In this document: piece by piece, positions 25,605 to 33,321 of the stretch | Position numbering within the stretch: the stretch's first letter is position 1 | How the letters are laid out: each line of letters starts with the position of its first letter | DNA from: Streptomyces griseiscabiei | Lineage (GTDB): Bacteria > Actinomycetota > Actinomycetes > Streptomycetales > Streptomycetaceae | Direction of reading: 5' to 3' | Length of the DNA: 64,000 nucleotides | Assembly (NCBI RefSeq): GCF_020010925.1 | Contig: NZ_JAGJBZ010000001.1 | Coordinates: forward strand, 186,001-250,000 | Notes under the pieces: generated by a model | Told to the model about the DNA's origin: nothing | The model's input: only the letters and a program-made list of their open reading frames with translations | The model's database searches: none | Position numbers and translations under genes: made by a program

Positions 25605-26594
25605 TCAGCCGAGCAGTGCGGTCCGGACGATGCGCTGGACGGCCATCGCGTCGTGCGCGGACTGCGCGGCGCGCAGCTCGCCCAGCGGCAGACGGGCCGC
25701 CTTGTCCTCCAGGGCCCGCAGCGTGGCGACGGATTCACGGACGGCGTCGGCCGGGTCCTCCCGGTAGGGGAAGAGGTCCAGCTTGAGCGGCTCGTCCCAG
25801 CCGATCTGCCGGACGACGTGCAGGAACTCCAGGGTCTCCACGAGGTGCAGCGCGCCGGCGGTCAGATCGTCGTCCCACTCGCGGTAGTTGTCGTCCAGCT
25901 CGATGTCGACGAGGCGGCCCATGGAGTGGGCGAGGGTGAGGACTTCGGCGGGGTTCTCCTTGGCGAAGAGTGAGTGTCCGAAGTCCACGACCAGGCCGAC
26001 GTTGTCCACGCCCATCTGCTCGATGGCGAGCAGGCTGGTGGCGGCCGTCGACCAGAAGAGACGGTTGCGGGGCTCCTTGAGCTTGTACTCGATGGCGAAG
26101 GTGACGTCGGGGAAGTTCCGGGCGACGTCCCGGATCCCCTCGATGGCGTGGCGGCGCAGTTCGGCGTAGTCGACCTGGAAGGGATAGTCGTAACCGTCCT
26201 GGCCGGGCCAGAACTTCACGTAGCGGGCTCCGAGGCGGCCCGCCACCTCGACCGATTCATGGGCGAGTTCGACGGCGCGTCGGCGGGCGGAGGCGTCGGC
26301 GCTGGTGAACGAGCCGCTGCGGAAGCCGCGGTCGTAGATCACCGGCGTGATGTTGACGGCCGTCAGGCCGTGCGCGGTGAGGGCCTTGCCGACGTCGTCG
26401 ACGGTCACCCCCTCGTCGAAGGGGTAGTTGAGGTCCAGACCGACCAACTGACCCGACGCGGCGGCCAGTTCGATGGCCCGCAGGGTCGACACGGTCGGCC
26501 CGTAGCCGTCGGTGGCGTAGCGGTCGATGATGCGGCCGAAGGTCCACATACCGCCGGTGAACGTGCGGTCGGCGGAGGCTGTCCCGGGCTTCAT
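25605..26594 (-). CDS. Sugar isomerase/epimerase, xylose-isomerase-like TIM barrel (D-apiose isomerase candidate)
   Basis: This 329-residue member of the AP-endonuclease-2/xylose isomerase-like family should use a divalent metal for aldose-ketose isomerisation or epimerisation. Candidate metal ligands lie in FAIEYKLKEPRNRLF (Glu), VGLVVDFGHSLFAKE (Asp, His) and LVDIELDDNYREWDDD (acidic cluster). It is the first gene of the minus-strand transcript. A strong promoter and a TGAAT-N4-ATTCA site lie in its 5' region. In the isomerase/kinase/transketolase scheme it would turn D-apiose into D-apulose. An L-rhamnose, L-ribulose or tagatose-epimerase-like role cannot be excluded. Confidence 0.78.
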   Translation of the reverse strand: MKPGTASADRTFTGGMWTFGRIIDRYATDGYGPTVSTLRAIELAAASGQLVGLDLNYPFDEGVTVDDVGKALTAHGLTAVNITPVIYDRGFRSGSFTSADASARRRAVELAHESVEVAGRLGARYVKFWPGQDGYDYPFQVDYAELRRHAIEGIRDVARNFPDVTFAIEYKLKEPRNRLFWSTAATSLLAIEQMGVDNVGLVVDFGHSLFAKENPAEVLTLAHSMGRLVDIELDDNYREWDDDLTAGALHLVETLEFLHVVRQIGWDEPLKLDLFPYREDPADAVRESVATLRALEDKAARLPLGELRAAQSAHDAMAVQRIVRTALLG

Positions 26595-26605
26595 ACGCGA
26601 CCTCT

Positions 26606-26619
26606 TGAATGTTTATTCA
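26606..26619. promoter_or_regulatory. Operator copy 1, TGAAT-GTTT-ATTCA
   Basis: A perfect inverted repeat with 5-base arms and a 4-base spacer lies 12 bases upstream of the isomerase start codon and just downstream of its predicted transcription start. The same motif occurs before the divergent transketolase gene. The likely binder is the SorC regulator encoded in this cluster. Confidence 0.7.
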
Positions 26620-26643
26620 CTGCATTCCCTTTCGGCTGACCGG

Positions 26644-26673
26644 ACGCTAGGTCGGCACTCGGCCGACTGTCAA
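26644..26673 (-). promoter_or_regulatory. Predicted sigma-70-type promoter for the isomerase operon
   Basis: On the minus strand TTGACA (26673-26668), an 18-base spacer, and TAGCGT (26649-26644) form a good streptomycete vegetative promoter. Transcription would start near 26637, placing operator copy 1 at about +18 to +31. The -35 also lies in an inverted repeat, GTCAA (26669-26673) with TTGAC (26690-26694), around a CCCCC/GGGGG stem. Confidence 0.6.
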
Positions 26674-26743
26674 GGCCCCCAACAGGGGGTTGACGGCCGC
26701 CACGCCCACCCTCCACCATCACGGCGTCATAGATATCAGGTAC

Positions 26744-26757
26744 TGAATGGATATTCA
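26744..26757. promoter_or_regulatory. Operator copy 2, TGAAT-GGAT-ATTCA
   Basis: A second perfect TGAAT-N4-ATTCA palindrome ends three bases before the transketolase ATG at 26761, where a bound repressor would also block translation initiation signals. It mirrors copy 1 across the divergent region. Confidence 0.7.
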
Positions 26758-26760
26758 CGA

Positions 26761-27642
26761 ATGCTGACCGCTGATCCGGACGCGGCCGCGGAGTTCCGCC
26801 GACTACGGCGCGCACTCCTGTCCGAGCGCCCTGACGAAACAGTCGAGCGGCTGCGCACCATGTCCGCGGAGATCCGCCTCATGGTTCTCGACATGATCGA
26901 CAAGGCGGGGATGGGGCACATCGGCGGCGACTTCTCCGTCACCGACATCCTCGCCACGCTCTTCGGAGCCGTCGTCGACGTCGATCCGGAGCACCCCGAC
27001 GCACCCGGACGCGACCGGTTCATCCTGAGCAAGGGCCACTCCGCCGCCGCCCTCTACGCCACGCTCGCCCATTGCGGATACTTCCCGCGGGCGGAACTCG
27101 CCGGCTTCACCACCGCCTCGTCCGCCCTGAACGGGCACCCCGACCGCCGCAAGGTGCCCGGTGTCGAGACCAACACCGGCCCCCTCGGGCACGGCCTCCC
27201 CGTGGCCGTCGGCTGCGCGCTCGGCGCCCGGCTGCGTGGAGACGGCAGCCGGACCGTGGTCGTCCTCGGCGACGGCGAACTGCAGGAGGGCAGCAACTGG
27301 GAGGCGGCGATGACCGCCGGGCACCAGAGGCTGGCCGGGCTGTACGCCGTGGTCGACCGGAACCGGCTGCAGCAGGGCGCCCGCACCGAGGAGACGGTCG
27401 GTCTGGATCCGCTCCCGGAGAAGTGGGCGGCTTTCCGCTGGGAGGTGCGCGAGACGGACGGCCACGACCATGCGGCCCTGCTCGCCGCCTTCGCCCCGCC
27501 GTCGAGCGGGCGCCCCGTCGCCGTCATCGCCCACACCGTCAAGGGCAAGGGTGTCTCGTTCATCGAGGACCGCGCCGAATGGCACCACAAGGTGCCGGAC
27601 CCGAACCAGGTACGCGCAGCCGTAGAGGAGCTGACCCGATGA
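26761..27642 (+). CDS. Transketolase, N-terminal (TPP-binding) subunit
   Basis: This 293-residue subunit carries the thiamine diphosphate-binding half of a split transketolase. Visible: DMIDKAGMGHIGGDFSV, LSKGHSAAALYATLA, GPLGHGLPVAVG and the TPP motif GDGELQEGSNWEA followed by VDRN. The start is ATG 26761; the C-terminal half is encoded immediately after with an ATGA overlap. Split transketolases are used in several rare-sugar routes, including apulose-4-phosphate cleavage. The neighbouring kinase and isomerase support that type of role over central metabolism. Confidence 0.9.
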   Translation: MLTADPDAAAEFRRLRRALLSERPDETVERLRTMSAEIRLMVLDMIDKAGMGHIGGDFSVTDILATLFGAVVDVDPEHPDAPGRDRFILSKGHSAAALYATLAHCGYFPRAELAGFTTASSALNGHPDRRKVPGVETNTGPLGHGLPVAVGCALGARLRGDGSRTVVVLGDGELQEGSNWEAAMTAGHQRLAGLYAVVDRNRLQQGARTEETVGLDPLPEKWAAFRWEVRETDGHDHAALLAAFAPPSSGRPVAVIAHTVKGKGVSFIEDRAEWHHKVPDPNQVRAAVEELTR

Positions 27643-28616
27643 CCGGTACCGTCGCCCGCCCCCTCGCCACCGCGCCGACGCACGACTGCCGACAGGTCTT
27701 CGCGGAGGAACTCATCGCACTGGCACGCGAGGACAGCCGCGTGGTCGTGGTGTGCAACGACTCCGTGGGCTCCAGCAATCTCACCGGATTCCGGGACGCC
27801 TTCCCCGACCGGTTGATCAACGTCGGCATCGCCGAACAGAACATGGTGGGCGTCGCGGCCGGCCTAGCCAACGCCGGCCAGGTGCCGTTCGTCTCCGCGG
27901 CCGGCCCGTTCCTGACCGGCCGCGCGCTGGAACAGATCAAGGCCGACTGCGCCTACAGCGGGCACAAGGTGATCCTCTGCGGCCAGAGCCCCGGCCTGGC
28001 GTACGGCGAACTCGGGCCCACGCACCACTCGGTGGAAGACCTGTCCTGGCTCCGCGCGGTCGCCGACCTCACCGTGGTCGTGCCCACCGACCGCGCCCAG
28101 ACTCGCGACGCCGTCCGCTGGGCCCACTCCCACGACGGACCCAGCTATCTCCGCATCCCCCGCTTCAAGGTGCCCGACGTGACTCCTCCCGGCGCCCCCT
28201 TCGCACCGGGGCGTGCGCTGACCCTGCGGGCGGGAGACGACGTCACCCTCGTGGCCATCGGCACGATGGTCCCGCGCGCGCTGATCGCCGCCGACCGGCT
28301 GGCCGTCGAGGGCATCTCGGCCCGGGTGCTCAACACCCCCTTCGTCGCCCCCCTCGACGAGGCCGCGATCCTGCGGGCCGCCGCCGAGACCCGGGCACTC
28401 GTGGTCGCGGAGGAGGCCACCGTCAGCGGCGGCCTCGGCGCGGCCGTCGCCTCGCTCACCGGCCGGCACTCCCCCGTCCCGCTGCGGCTGCTGGGCGTGT
28501 CCGGCTTCGCGCCGACCGGCAGCCCCGAAGGTCTGCTGGAGCACTTCGGGCTGACCGCCGACGCCATGCACCGCGCCGCGCGCGAAGCCCTCGGTCTGCC
28601 ATCCTCGGCGTCATGA
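27639..28616 (+). CDS. Transketolase, C-terminal subunit
   Basis: This 325-residue partner carries the pyrimidine-binding and C-terminal domains. Motifs: LINVGIAEQNMVGVAAGLA (conserved catalytic Glu), YGELGPTHHSVEDLSWLRAV and a C-terminal VVAEEATVSGGLGAAVA. The ATG at 27639 overlaps the previous stop, and its own TGA overlaps the next start, so the two subunits and the kinase should be made in fixed ratio. In the apiose scheme the dimer would transfer a two-carbon unit from apulose 4-phosphate to glyceraldehyde 3-phosphate. That step is inferred from gene content. Confidence 0.9.
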   Translation: MTGTVARPLATAPTHDCRQVFAEELIALAREDSRVVVVCNDSVGSSNLTGFRDAFPDRLINVGIAEQNMVGVAAGLANAGQVPFVSAAGPFLTGRALEQIKADCAYSGHKVILCGQSPGLAYGELGPTHHSVEDLSWLRAVADLTVVVPTDRAQTRDAVRWAHSHDGPSYLRIPRFKVPDVTPPGAPFAPGRALTLRAGDDVTLVAIGTMVPRALIAADRLAVEGISARVLNTPFVAPLDEAAILRAAAETRALVVAEEATVSGGLGAAVASLTGRHSPVPLRLLGVSGFAPTGSPEGLLEHFGLTADAMHRAAREALGLPSSAS

Positions 28617-30112
28617 CGCCCGCTCCGCTCCTTGTCGCCGTCGACCAGGGGACCTCCGCGACCAAGGCCCTGCTGATCGACGGCGCCGGGTCCGTCGTGG
28701 GCTCGGCGTCCGTACCTATCGGCGCCGCCCACCCGCACCCCGGCTGGGTGGAGCAGTCCGCCGAGGAGATCTGGCGCAGCGTGACCCGGGCCGTCGAGGT
28801 GTGCCTGGCCGGCCGGGACGGCACCCAGGTGGCCGGCATCGGCGTGTCCAGTCAGCGGGAGTCGTGCCTGCTCTGGGAACGGTCCTCCGGACAGCCGCTC
28901 GGCCCGGTGCTCGGCTGGCAGGACCGCCGCACGGCTCCCGCCTGCGCCGAGCTGCTCGCCGAAGGAGTCGGCCCGTTCGTCCGCACGACGACCGGCCTGC
29001 CCCTGGACCCGATGTTCACCGCTCTGAAGGCGCGGTGGCTCCTCGACACGTACGACCCTGACCGCACCCGGTCCCTGCGCGGCGAACTGTGCCTGGGCAC
29101 CGTCGACTCCTGGCTGCTGTGGAAGCTGAGCGGGCACACCGACCACCTCATCGAGATCGGCAACGCCTCCCGCAGCCAGCTCCTCGACCTACGCACCCGG
29201 CACTGGGACGAACGACTCCTGGACATCTTCGGCGTACCCCGTGAGGTGCTGCCCCGGATCATGGCCTCGACGGGCCCCTTCCCCGCCGTACGAGGGCTGT
29301 CGGCGGTGCCGGACGGCACCCCGGTCGGCGCCGTCCTGGGCGACTCCCATACCGCCCTCTTCGGTCACGGCGTCCGCGCACCCGGCACCGTGAAGGTGAC
29401 GTACGGCACCGGCTCGTCCGTCATGGGTCTGGTCGACACCCCGACACAGGCGGAAGACTCGCTCCTCTGTCTGACCATCGCCTGGGACGACGGCACACCC
29501 GCCTATGCCCTGGAAGGAAACATCCGCTCCTCCGGTGCCACACTGCGCTGGCTCGCCGGCCTGTTCGGCACCGACGAGGCCGACCTCGCCGCACGGGCGG
29601 CGCCGGACGCCGCGGGCGTGCACCTCGTCCCGGCCTTCGGCGGACTCGGCGCGCCCTGGTGGGACAACGAGGCCACCGGGCTCGTCTGTGGACTCACCTT
29701 CGCGGCGGGCCTGCCCGAACTCGCCCGGGCCGCCCTCGAGTCCATCGCCTTCCAGGTCGAGGACGTCGTGGCCGGGCTCGACGCCCCGGGCGCCCCGGTC
29801 ACCACCCTGCTCGCCGACGGTGGCCCCACCGGCAACGCGACGCTCATGCAACTGCAGGCGGACATCTCGGGACGGACCCTGCACCGCCCCCGTGCCCGCG
29901 CCATGTCCGCCCTGGGCGCGGCACACCTCGCGGGCCGCTCCCTCGGACTGCTCTCCAAGGAGGACCTGAGCGCTGCGACGGGTGCGGCGGACCTCTACCA
30001 CCCCCAGTGGTCGCCCGCACGGCGCGCCCACCGTCTGAGCGCCTGGCACGAGGCGGTGTCACGGGCGAGGACGACCTCCACGGCGGCGCCGGGCACGGAG
30101 CTGTCGCCATGA
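28613..30112 (+). CDS. FGGY-family carbohydrate kinase
   Basis: This 499-residue ATP-dependent kinase has the two actin-like domains of the FGGY family. N-terminal phosphate loop region: VAVDQGTSATKALLIDGAG, then GWVEQSAEEIW and LGWQDRRTAPACAEL. In the second half come VGAVLGDSHTALFGHGV, VKVTYGTGSSVMGL and FGGLGAPWWDNEATG. The N-terminus is glycerol-kinase-like, but such sequences also occur in erythritol, xylulose and apulose kinases. Between the transketolase and SorC genes, with ATGA overlaps at both ends, it most likely phosphorylates the ketose made by the divergent isomerase. Confidence 0.88.
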   Translation: MTPAPLLVAVDQGTSATKALLIDGAGSVVGSASVPIGAAHPHPGWVEQSAEEIWRSVTRAVEVCLAGRDGTQVAGIGVSSQRESCLLWERSSGQPLGPVLGWQDRRTAPACAELLAEGVGPFVRTTTGLPLDPMFTALKARWLLDTYDPDRTRSLRGELCLGTVDSWLLWKLSGHTDHLIEIGNASRSQLLDLRTRHWDERLLDIFGVPREVLPRIMASTGPFPAVRGLSAVPDGTPVGAVLGDSHTALFGHGVRAPGTVKVTYGTGSSVMGLVDTPTQAEDSLLCLTIAWDDGTPAYALEGNIRSSGATLRWLAGLFGTDEADLAARAAPDAAGVHLVPAFGGLGAPWWDNEATGLVCGLTFAAGLPELARAALESIAFQVEDVVAGLDAPGAPVTTLLADGGPTGNATLMQLQADISGRTLHRPRARAMSALGAAHLAGRSLGLLSKEDLSAATGAADLYHPQWSPARRAHRLSAWHEAVSRARTTSTAAPGTELSP

Positions 30113-31143
30113 CGGCTCCGCCACGACCGCCCGGGGTCAGTAGGGTGCGGGGTGTGTCCCAGCGTTCTGACCTCACCAGCGGCGAATCCGTCGACAAACT
30201 GCGGCTGATCGTGCGCGTGGCCCGCATGTACCACGAACGCGGCATGCGCCAGGCCGACATCGCCGACGCCCTGGGCCTGTCCCAGGCCAGCGTCTCACGG
30301 CTGCTGCGCTCCGCGGCGGACCAAGGCGTGGTGCGGACCGTCGTCATCTCACCGCCCGGCATCCACAGCGACGTCGAGGACGCCCTGGCGGAGCGCTACC
30401 AGCTGACCGACGTCGTGGTCCTCGACGACGAGGACCAGCCGGAACACGCCGCCACGCTGCTGCGCGGACTCGGATCGGCGGCCGCCAGCCATCTGGAGAC
30501 CGCCTTCCGCCCTGGCGACCTGATCGGCGTCTCGACCTGGAGCGAGACACTGCTGGCCGCGGTGCAGACGATGCAGCACGCCAAGACGCCAGGAGCCTCC
30601 CAGGTGGTCCAGCTCATGGGCGGTATCGGCGACCCCCGCAGTCAGGTACAGGCGACCCGTCTCACCGCCCGCCTCGCCGAACTCACCGGCGCCACCCCGC
30701 TGTTCGTCCGCGCCCCCGGGCTCGTCGGCTCCGCGGAAGCCCGCCTCTCCCTGTTGCGGGATCCGGCGGTCCTGGAGGTCAGCCAGGCGTGGCAGCAGCT
30801 CAGTGCCGTCCTGGTGGGCATCGGAAGCCTGGAACCGTCCCCGCTGCTCCAGCTCAGCGGCAACGCGGTGGCCGAGGAAGAGATCGCCCGGCTGCGTGCC
30901 CTGGGCGCGGTGGGCGACATCTGCCAGCGTTTCTTCGACGAGAACGGCGTCCATGTCGACGCCGGACTGGGCGAGCGGACGATCGGCATCTCCGTCGACC
31001 AACTGCGTACGGTCCCGCGCCGCATCGCCGTCGCCGGCGGTGAGCGCAAGTACACGGCTGTACGCGCCGCGGTACGCGGCCGCTGGATCACCGCACTGAT
31101 CACCGACATCGCCACGGCTCGCCACCTGCTCCAGGAGCCCTGA
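30109..31143 (+). CDS. SorC/DeoR-type sugar-binding transcriptional regulator
   Basis: This 344-residue regulator has an N-terminal helix-turn-helix (RQADIADALGLSQASVSRLL) and a large C-terminal domain related to glucosamine-6-phosphate isomerase, which binds a sugar phosphate (LMGGIGDPRSQVQATRL; DICQRFFDENG). ATG 30109 overlaps the kinase stop; GTG 30154 would give 329 residues and is a fair alternative. It is the last gene of the transketolase operon. The likely effector is the phosphorylated ketose. The two TGAAT-N4-ATTCA palindromes between 26606 and 26757 are its best candidate operators. Confidence 0.88.
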   Translation: MTAPPRPPGVSRVRGVSQRSDLTSGESVDKLRLIVRVARMYHERGMRQADIADALGLSQASVSRLLRSAADQGVVRTVVISPPGIHSDVEDALAERYQLTDVVVLDDEDQPEHAATLLRGLGSAAASHLETAFRPGDLIGVSTWSETLLAAVQTMQHAKTPGASQVVQLMGGIGDPRSQVQATRLTARLAELTGATPLFVRAPGLVGSAEARLSLLRDPAVLEVSQAWQQLSAVLVGIGSLEPSPLLQLSGNAVAEEEIARLRALGAVGDICQRFFDENGVHVDAGLGERTIGISVDQLRTVPRRIAVAGGERKYTAVRAAVRGRWITALITDIATARHLLQEP

Positions 31144-31144
31144 G

Positions 31145-31178
31145 GCGCCGCCGCCCGAAGTCCTCCGAGCGGCGGCGC
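31145..31178. terminator. Hairpin terminator after SorC gene
   Basis: Arms GCGCCGCCGC (31145-31154) and GCGGCGGCGC (31169-31178) with a 14-base loop start right after the SorC stop, between convergent genes. Confidence 0.65.
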
Positions 31179-31211
31179 ACGAGGAAGCGCGGACGCCCTT
31201 CCGACCCAGGA

Positions 31212-31235
31212 CTACGGGGCTACGGGGCTACGGGA
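31212..31235 (+). repeat. Three tandem copies of CTACGGG(G/A)
   Basis: CTACGGGG, CTACGGGG, CTACGGGA lie side by side and run directly into the CTA that is the minus-strand stop codon of the next gene. It is a small slippage-type repeat. Confidence 0.8.
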
Positions 31236-31772
31236 CTAATGGATCAGGGTGTTCACCATGATGATCACAAGGCCGATCAGCATGTCCAGGCCTCCCGACC
31301 GGCACGAGGACGGCCATCCCCGCCCGGCCGCGCGGGCGGCCCAGGTGCCCAGGCCGAACAGGGCGGCGGTGTTGAACAGCAGGGCCGCGTCGGCCGCGGT
31401 GTCCTCCGCCCACCACCCGGCCACGGCGGCGAGCAGTGCCCCGGCCGTGGGCAGCACGGTGGCGACCAAGGGCCACTCCGCGACCACCGAGCGCAGTCTG
31501 CTGGTGGTGGCCGACCCGTCGCCGGACGCGCGCTGGGCGATGACGTGCGCGTATCCATGGGCGGCGGCGGACGCCAGCGCGGTGATCAGTACCCACAGCG
31601 CGTCCGCACCGGGATCGGCCTCGTCTCCCGTCGAGTCCAGCGCGGCGACCATGGCACTGGCCAGCACCAGTCCGTAGATGCCGCTGAACAGCCACTGCTC
31701 CGACGGCTGTCGCCACAGGGTGTGTCGTGCCGCGACGCCCTCGGGACGGACACGGTCGGCGCGGTCGGGCAT
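31236..31772 (-). CDS. Small integral membrane protein of unknown function
   Basis: This 178-residue protein has about four or five hydrophobic segments (WLFSGIYGLVLASAMVAAL; LWVLITALASAAAHGYAHVI; LVATVLPTAGALLAAVAGWW; ALLFNTAALFGLGTWAA; LDMLIGLVIIMVNTLI). I do not recognise a named family. Similar short four-helix membrane proteins are common in streptomycetes. The ATG start has no outstanding Shine-Dalgarno. It is separated from neighbours by a terminator on one side and a decayed gene on the other, so context gives no function. Confidence 0.65.
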   Translation of the reverse strand: MPDRADRVRPEGVAARHTLWRQPSEQWLFSGIYGLVLASAMVAALDSTGDEADPGADALWVLITALASAAAHGYAHVIAQRASGDGSATTSRLRSVVAEWPLVATVLPTAGALLAAVAGWWAEDTAADAALLFNTAALFGLGTWAARAAGRGWPSSCRSGGLDMLIGLVIIMVNTLIH

Positions 31773-31898
31773 CGCATCCCCTCGGTGTGGAAACAGGGCT
31801 GGGCCCGCACATGCTCACCCGCGTGGTCTCGGGGGCCACGACACCACGCGAGCGAGCTTGCTTGTTGTGCCCGAAAGGAGGTGCAGGCCGCACCACCG

Positions 31899-32345
31899 TT
31901 GATCACGGCGTTCCCGGCCGAACGTGCCAGTGACGCCGAGGCGGTCCTGTCGGTGATGCCTGCTTCTCGGCTCCGGCTCCATGGCTCGTTCACGGTCGCC
32001 GTGGAGGGCCGGCTGGTCCGGATCCCAGAGCGCCTCTACCACGAAGGTCGTCGGTGCCACGGACCCGTGGATCGTCCCCTTCGTCGTCCAGATGGTCGGC
32101 GAGTACGTCCTGGAGATCCTCGTCGTCATCGGCGACGAGCTCCGTGATCCCACCACGCCCGGCACCCGCGGCCACCTCGCCTACGGGCAGTTCATCGTGG
32201 ACAACCCAGCCTTCTTCCTTCTTCGCGCGCACCCGACGGCGGGTCGTGAGCTACTGGAACTGCTACCACCGGGGCCGCTGCGCCGGCTTTCGGGGCCACC
32301 CGGGGTGCACTCTTCTCGACCTCCCGCGCTCCGCCGCCTCCGACA
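31899..32345 (+). pseudogene. Frameshifted remnant of a conserved streptomycete hypothetical protein
   Basis: Three frames must be joined to read one protein-like sequence. Frame 3 gives LITAFPAERASDAEAVLS then LRLHGSFTVAVEGRLVRIPE. Frame 1, from about 32040, gives DPWIVPFVVQMVGEYVLEIL then AYGQFIVDNPAFF. Frame 2, from about 32230, gives RRVVSYWNCYHRG and GHPGCTLLDL. A deletion and two frameshifts explain this. The parts match what I recall of a roughly 200-residue actinomycete protein of unknown function. The possible start is TTG 31899, or GTG 31881 right after AGGAG. No product is expected. Confidence 0.65.
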
Positions 32346-32436
32346 GAGCGGGGCGCCCATGGCCCGCCCTCGCTCCCGCCGGTGCCAGGGTGGACGGCTA
32401 CTGCCAGGGCGCGACCGGGCAGGCTCGCCGGGCCGG

Positions 32437-33321
32437 TCAGGAACAGTCGTACGTGAAGCGGGCGGTGGCCGAGCGCGGGTCGGCCGAGAGGATGCGCAGT
32501 TCGGCCTGTGCCGAGCGGTGTCCCTCGCCCTGGAAGGTCCACCGCAGGTGCACACGTGCCTGACGCTGTCCCCGGACCACCACCTCCTCCAGGACGCCCG
32601 AGCGCGTGCCGTCGCTTCGGATCCAGCGGTAGGAGAACGTGCCGGGTCGGCCGTTCGTCGCGACCACGGCGACGATGTCCGCGGTGCTGTCGCACTTCAG
32701 GACCGTGGGCCTGGCGGTGACCGTCACCGTGCCGACCTCGAGACGCGGTCCCAGCCGCTGCCAGGCCAGGAAGGCGAGGACGGCGAGGAGGACCAGTACG
32801 GGCAGCGCGTGTCGGCGCAGTCGTCGGCGCCGGGGTACTCGTGGCGTCGGGAGGGCGGGCAGTGTGCGGTGGGTTCGCTGCGCGACGACGTTGGTCACGC
32901 CGGGGCCGAAGCGCAGCAACGTGCCGTCGATGCGATCGGGCGGCGTCGCCCCGTTCACCGCGGCTGTGGAGGGCTGTTCGACGGTCTCCTCGGCGACGGT
33001 CGCTTCGGCGAGGGTCGGTTGGACGACGGTCGGTTCGGCGAGGGTCTCGTCGGGTTCGGGTCGCTGGATCCAGTGGCTGGCCAGCACGGTGGCGCTGTAC
33101 TCGGCGTCGGCCGTGCCCGCGCCCGCCTCGGCACCGGGGACGCGACCGGAGCCGGCATGCGGGGTGGAGCCCAGGAAGAGGGTGGGGGCGGACTCGTGGG
33201 CGGCCGGAAGAACCAGGGTGGGCTCGCCCGCCTCGACGAGCGTGGGCTCGTCGGTCTCCGTGAGCGTGGGCTCGACGGCCCCCGCCGGCCGGGGTGTCCG
33301 GTCCTCGTCGTACGCGGTCAT
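32437..33321 (-). CDS. Single-pass membrane protein with Thr-rich EPTL tail, partner of the Ser/Thr kinase
   Basis: This 294-residue protein has three parts. The cytoplasmic N-terminal half is acidic and carries repeated EPTL/EPTV motifs: Thr19, Thr27 and Thr35 are exactly eight residues apart, with more (APTLFL, EPTVVQPTLAEATV) downstream. Next come a basic stretch (RRRRLRR) and one helix near residues 169-186 (LPVLVLLAVLAFLAW). The C-terminal domain is a predicted beta-sandwich with two cysteines (TVLKCD; TYDCS end). ATG 33321 overlaps the kinase stop as ATGA, so the two are made together. The threonine repeats look like phosphorylation sites for the kinase. No family name is known to me. 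Confidence 0.75.
   Translation of the reverse strand: MTAYDEDRTPRPAGAVEPTLTETDEPTLVEAGEPTLVLPAAHESAPTLFLGSTPHAGSGRVPGAEAGAGTADAEYSATVLASHWIQRPEPDETLAEPTVVQPTLAEATVAEETVEQPSTAAVNGATPPDRIDGTLLRFGPGVTNVVAQRTHRTLPALPTPRVPRRRRLRRHALPVLVLLAVLAFLAWQRLGPRLEVGTVTVTARPTVLKCDSTADIVAVVATNGRPGTFSYRWIRSDGTRSGVLEEVVVRGQRQARVHLRWTFQGEGHRSAQAELRILSADPRSATARFTYDCS

Noticed and set aside
24138..25973. 611-codon plus-strand open frame
   Set aside because: Shadow opposite the glycosidase and isomerase genes; composition is Val/Arg/Gly-rich with no domain.
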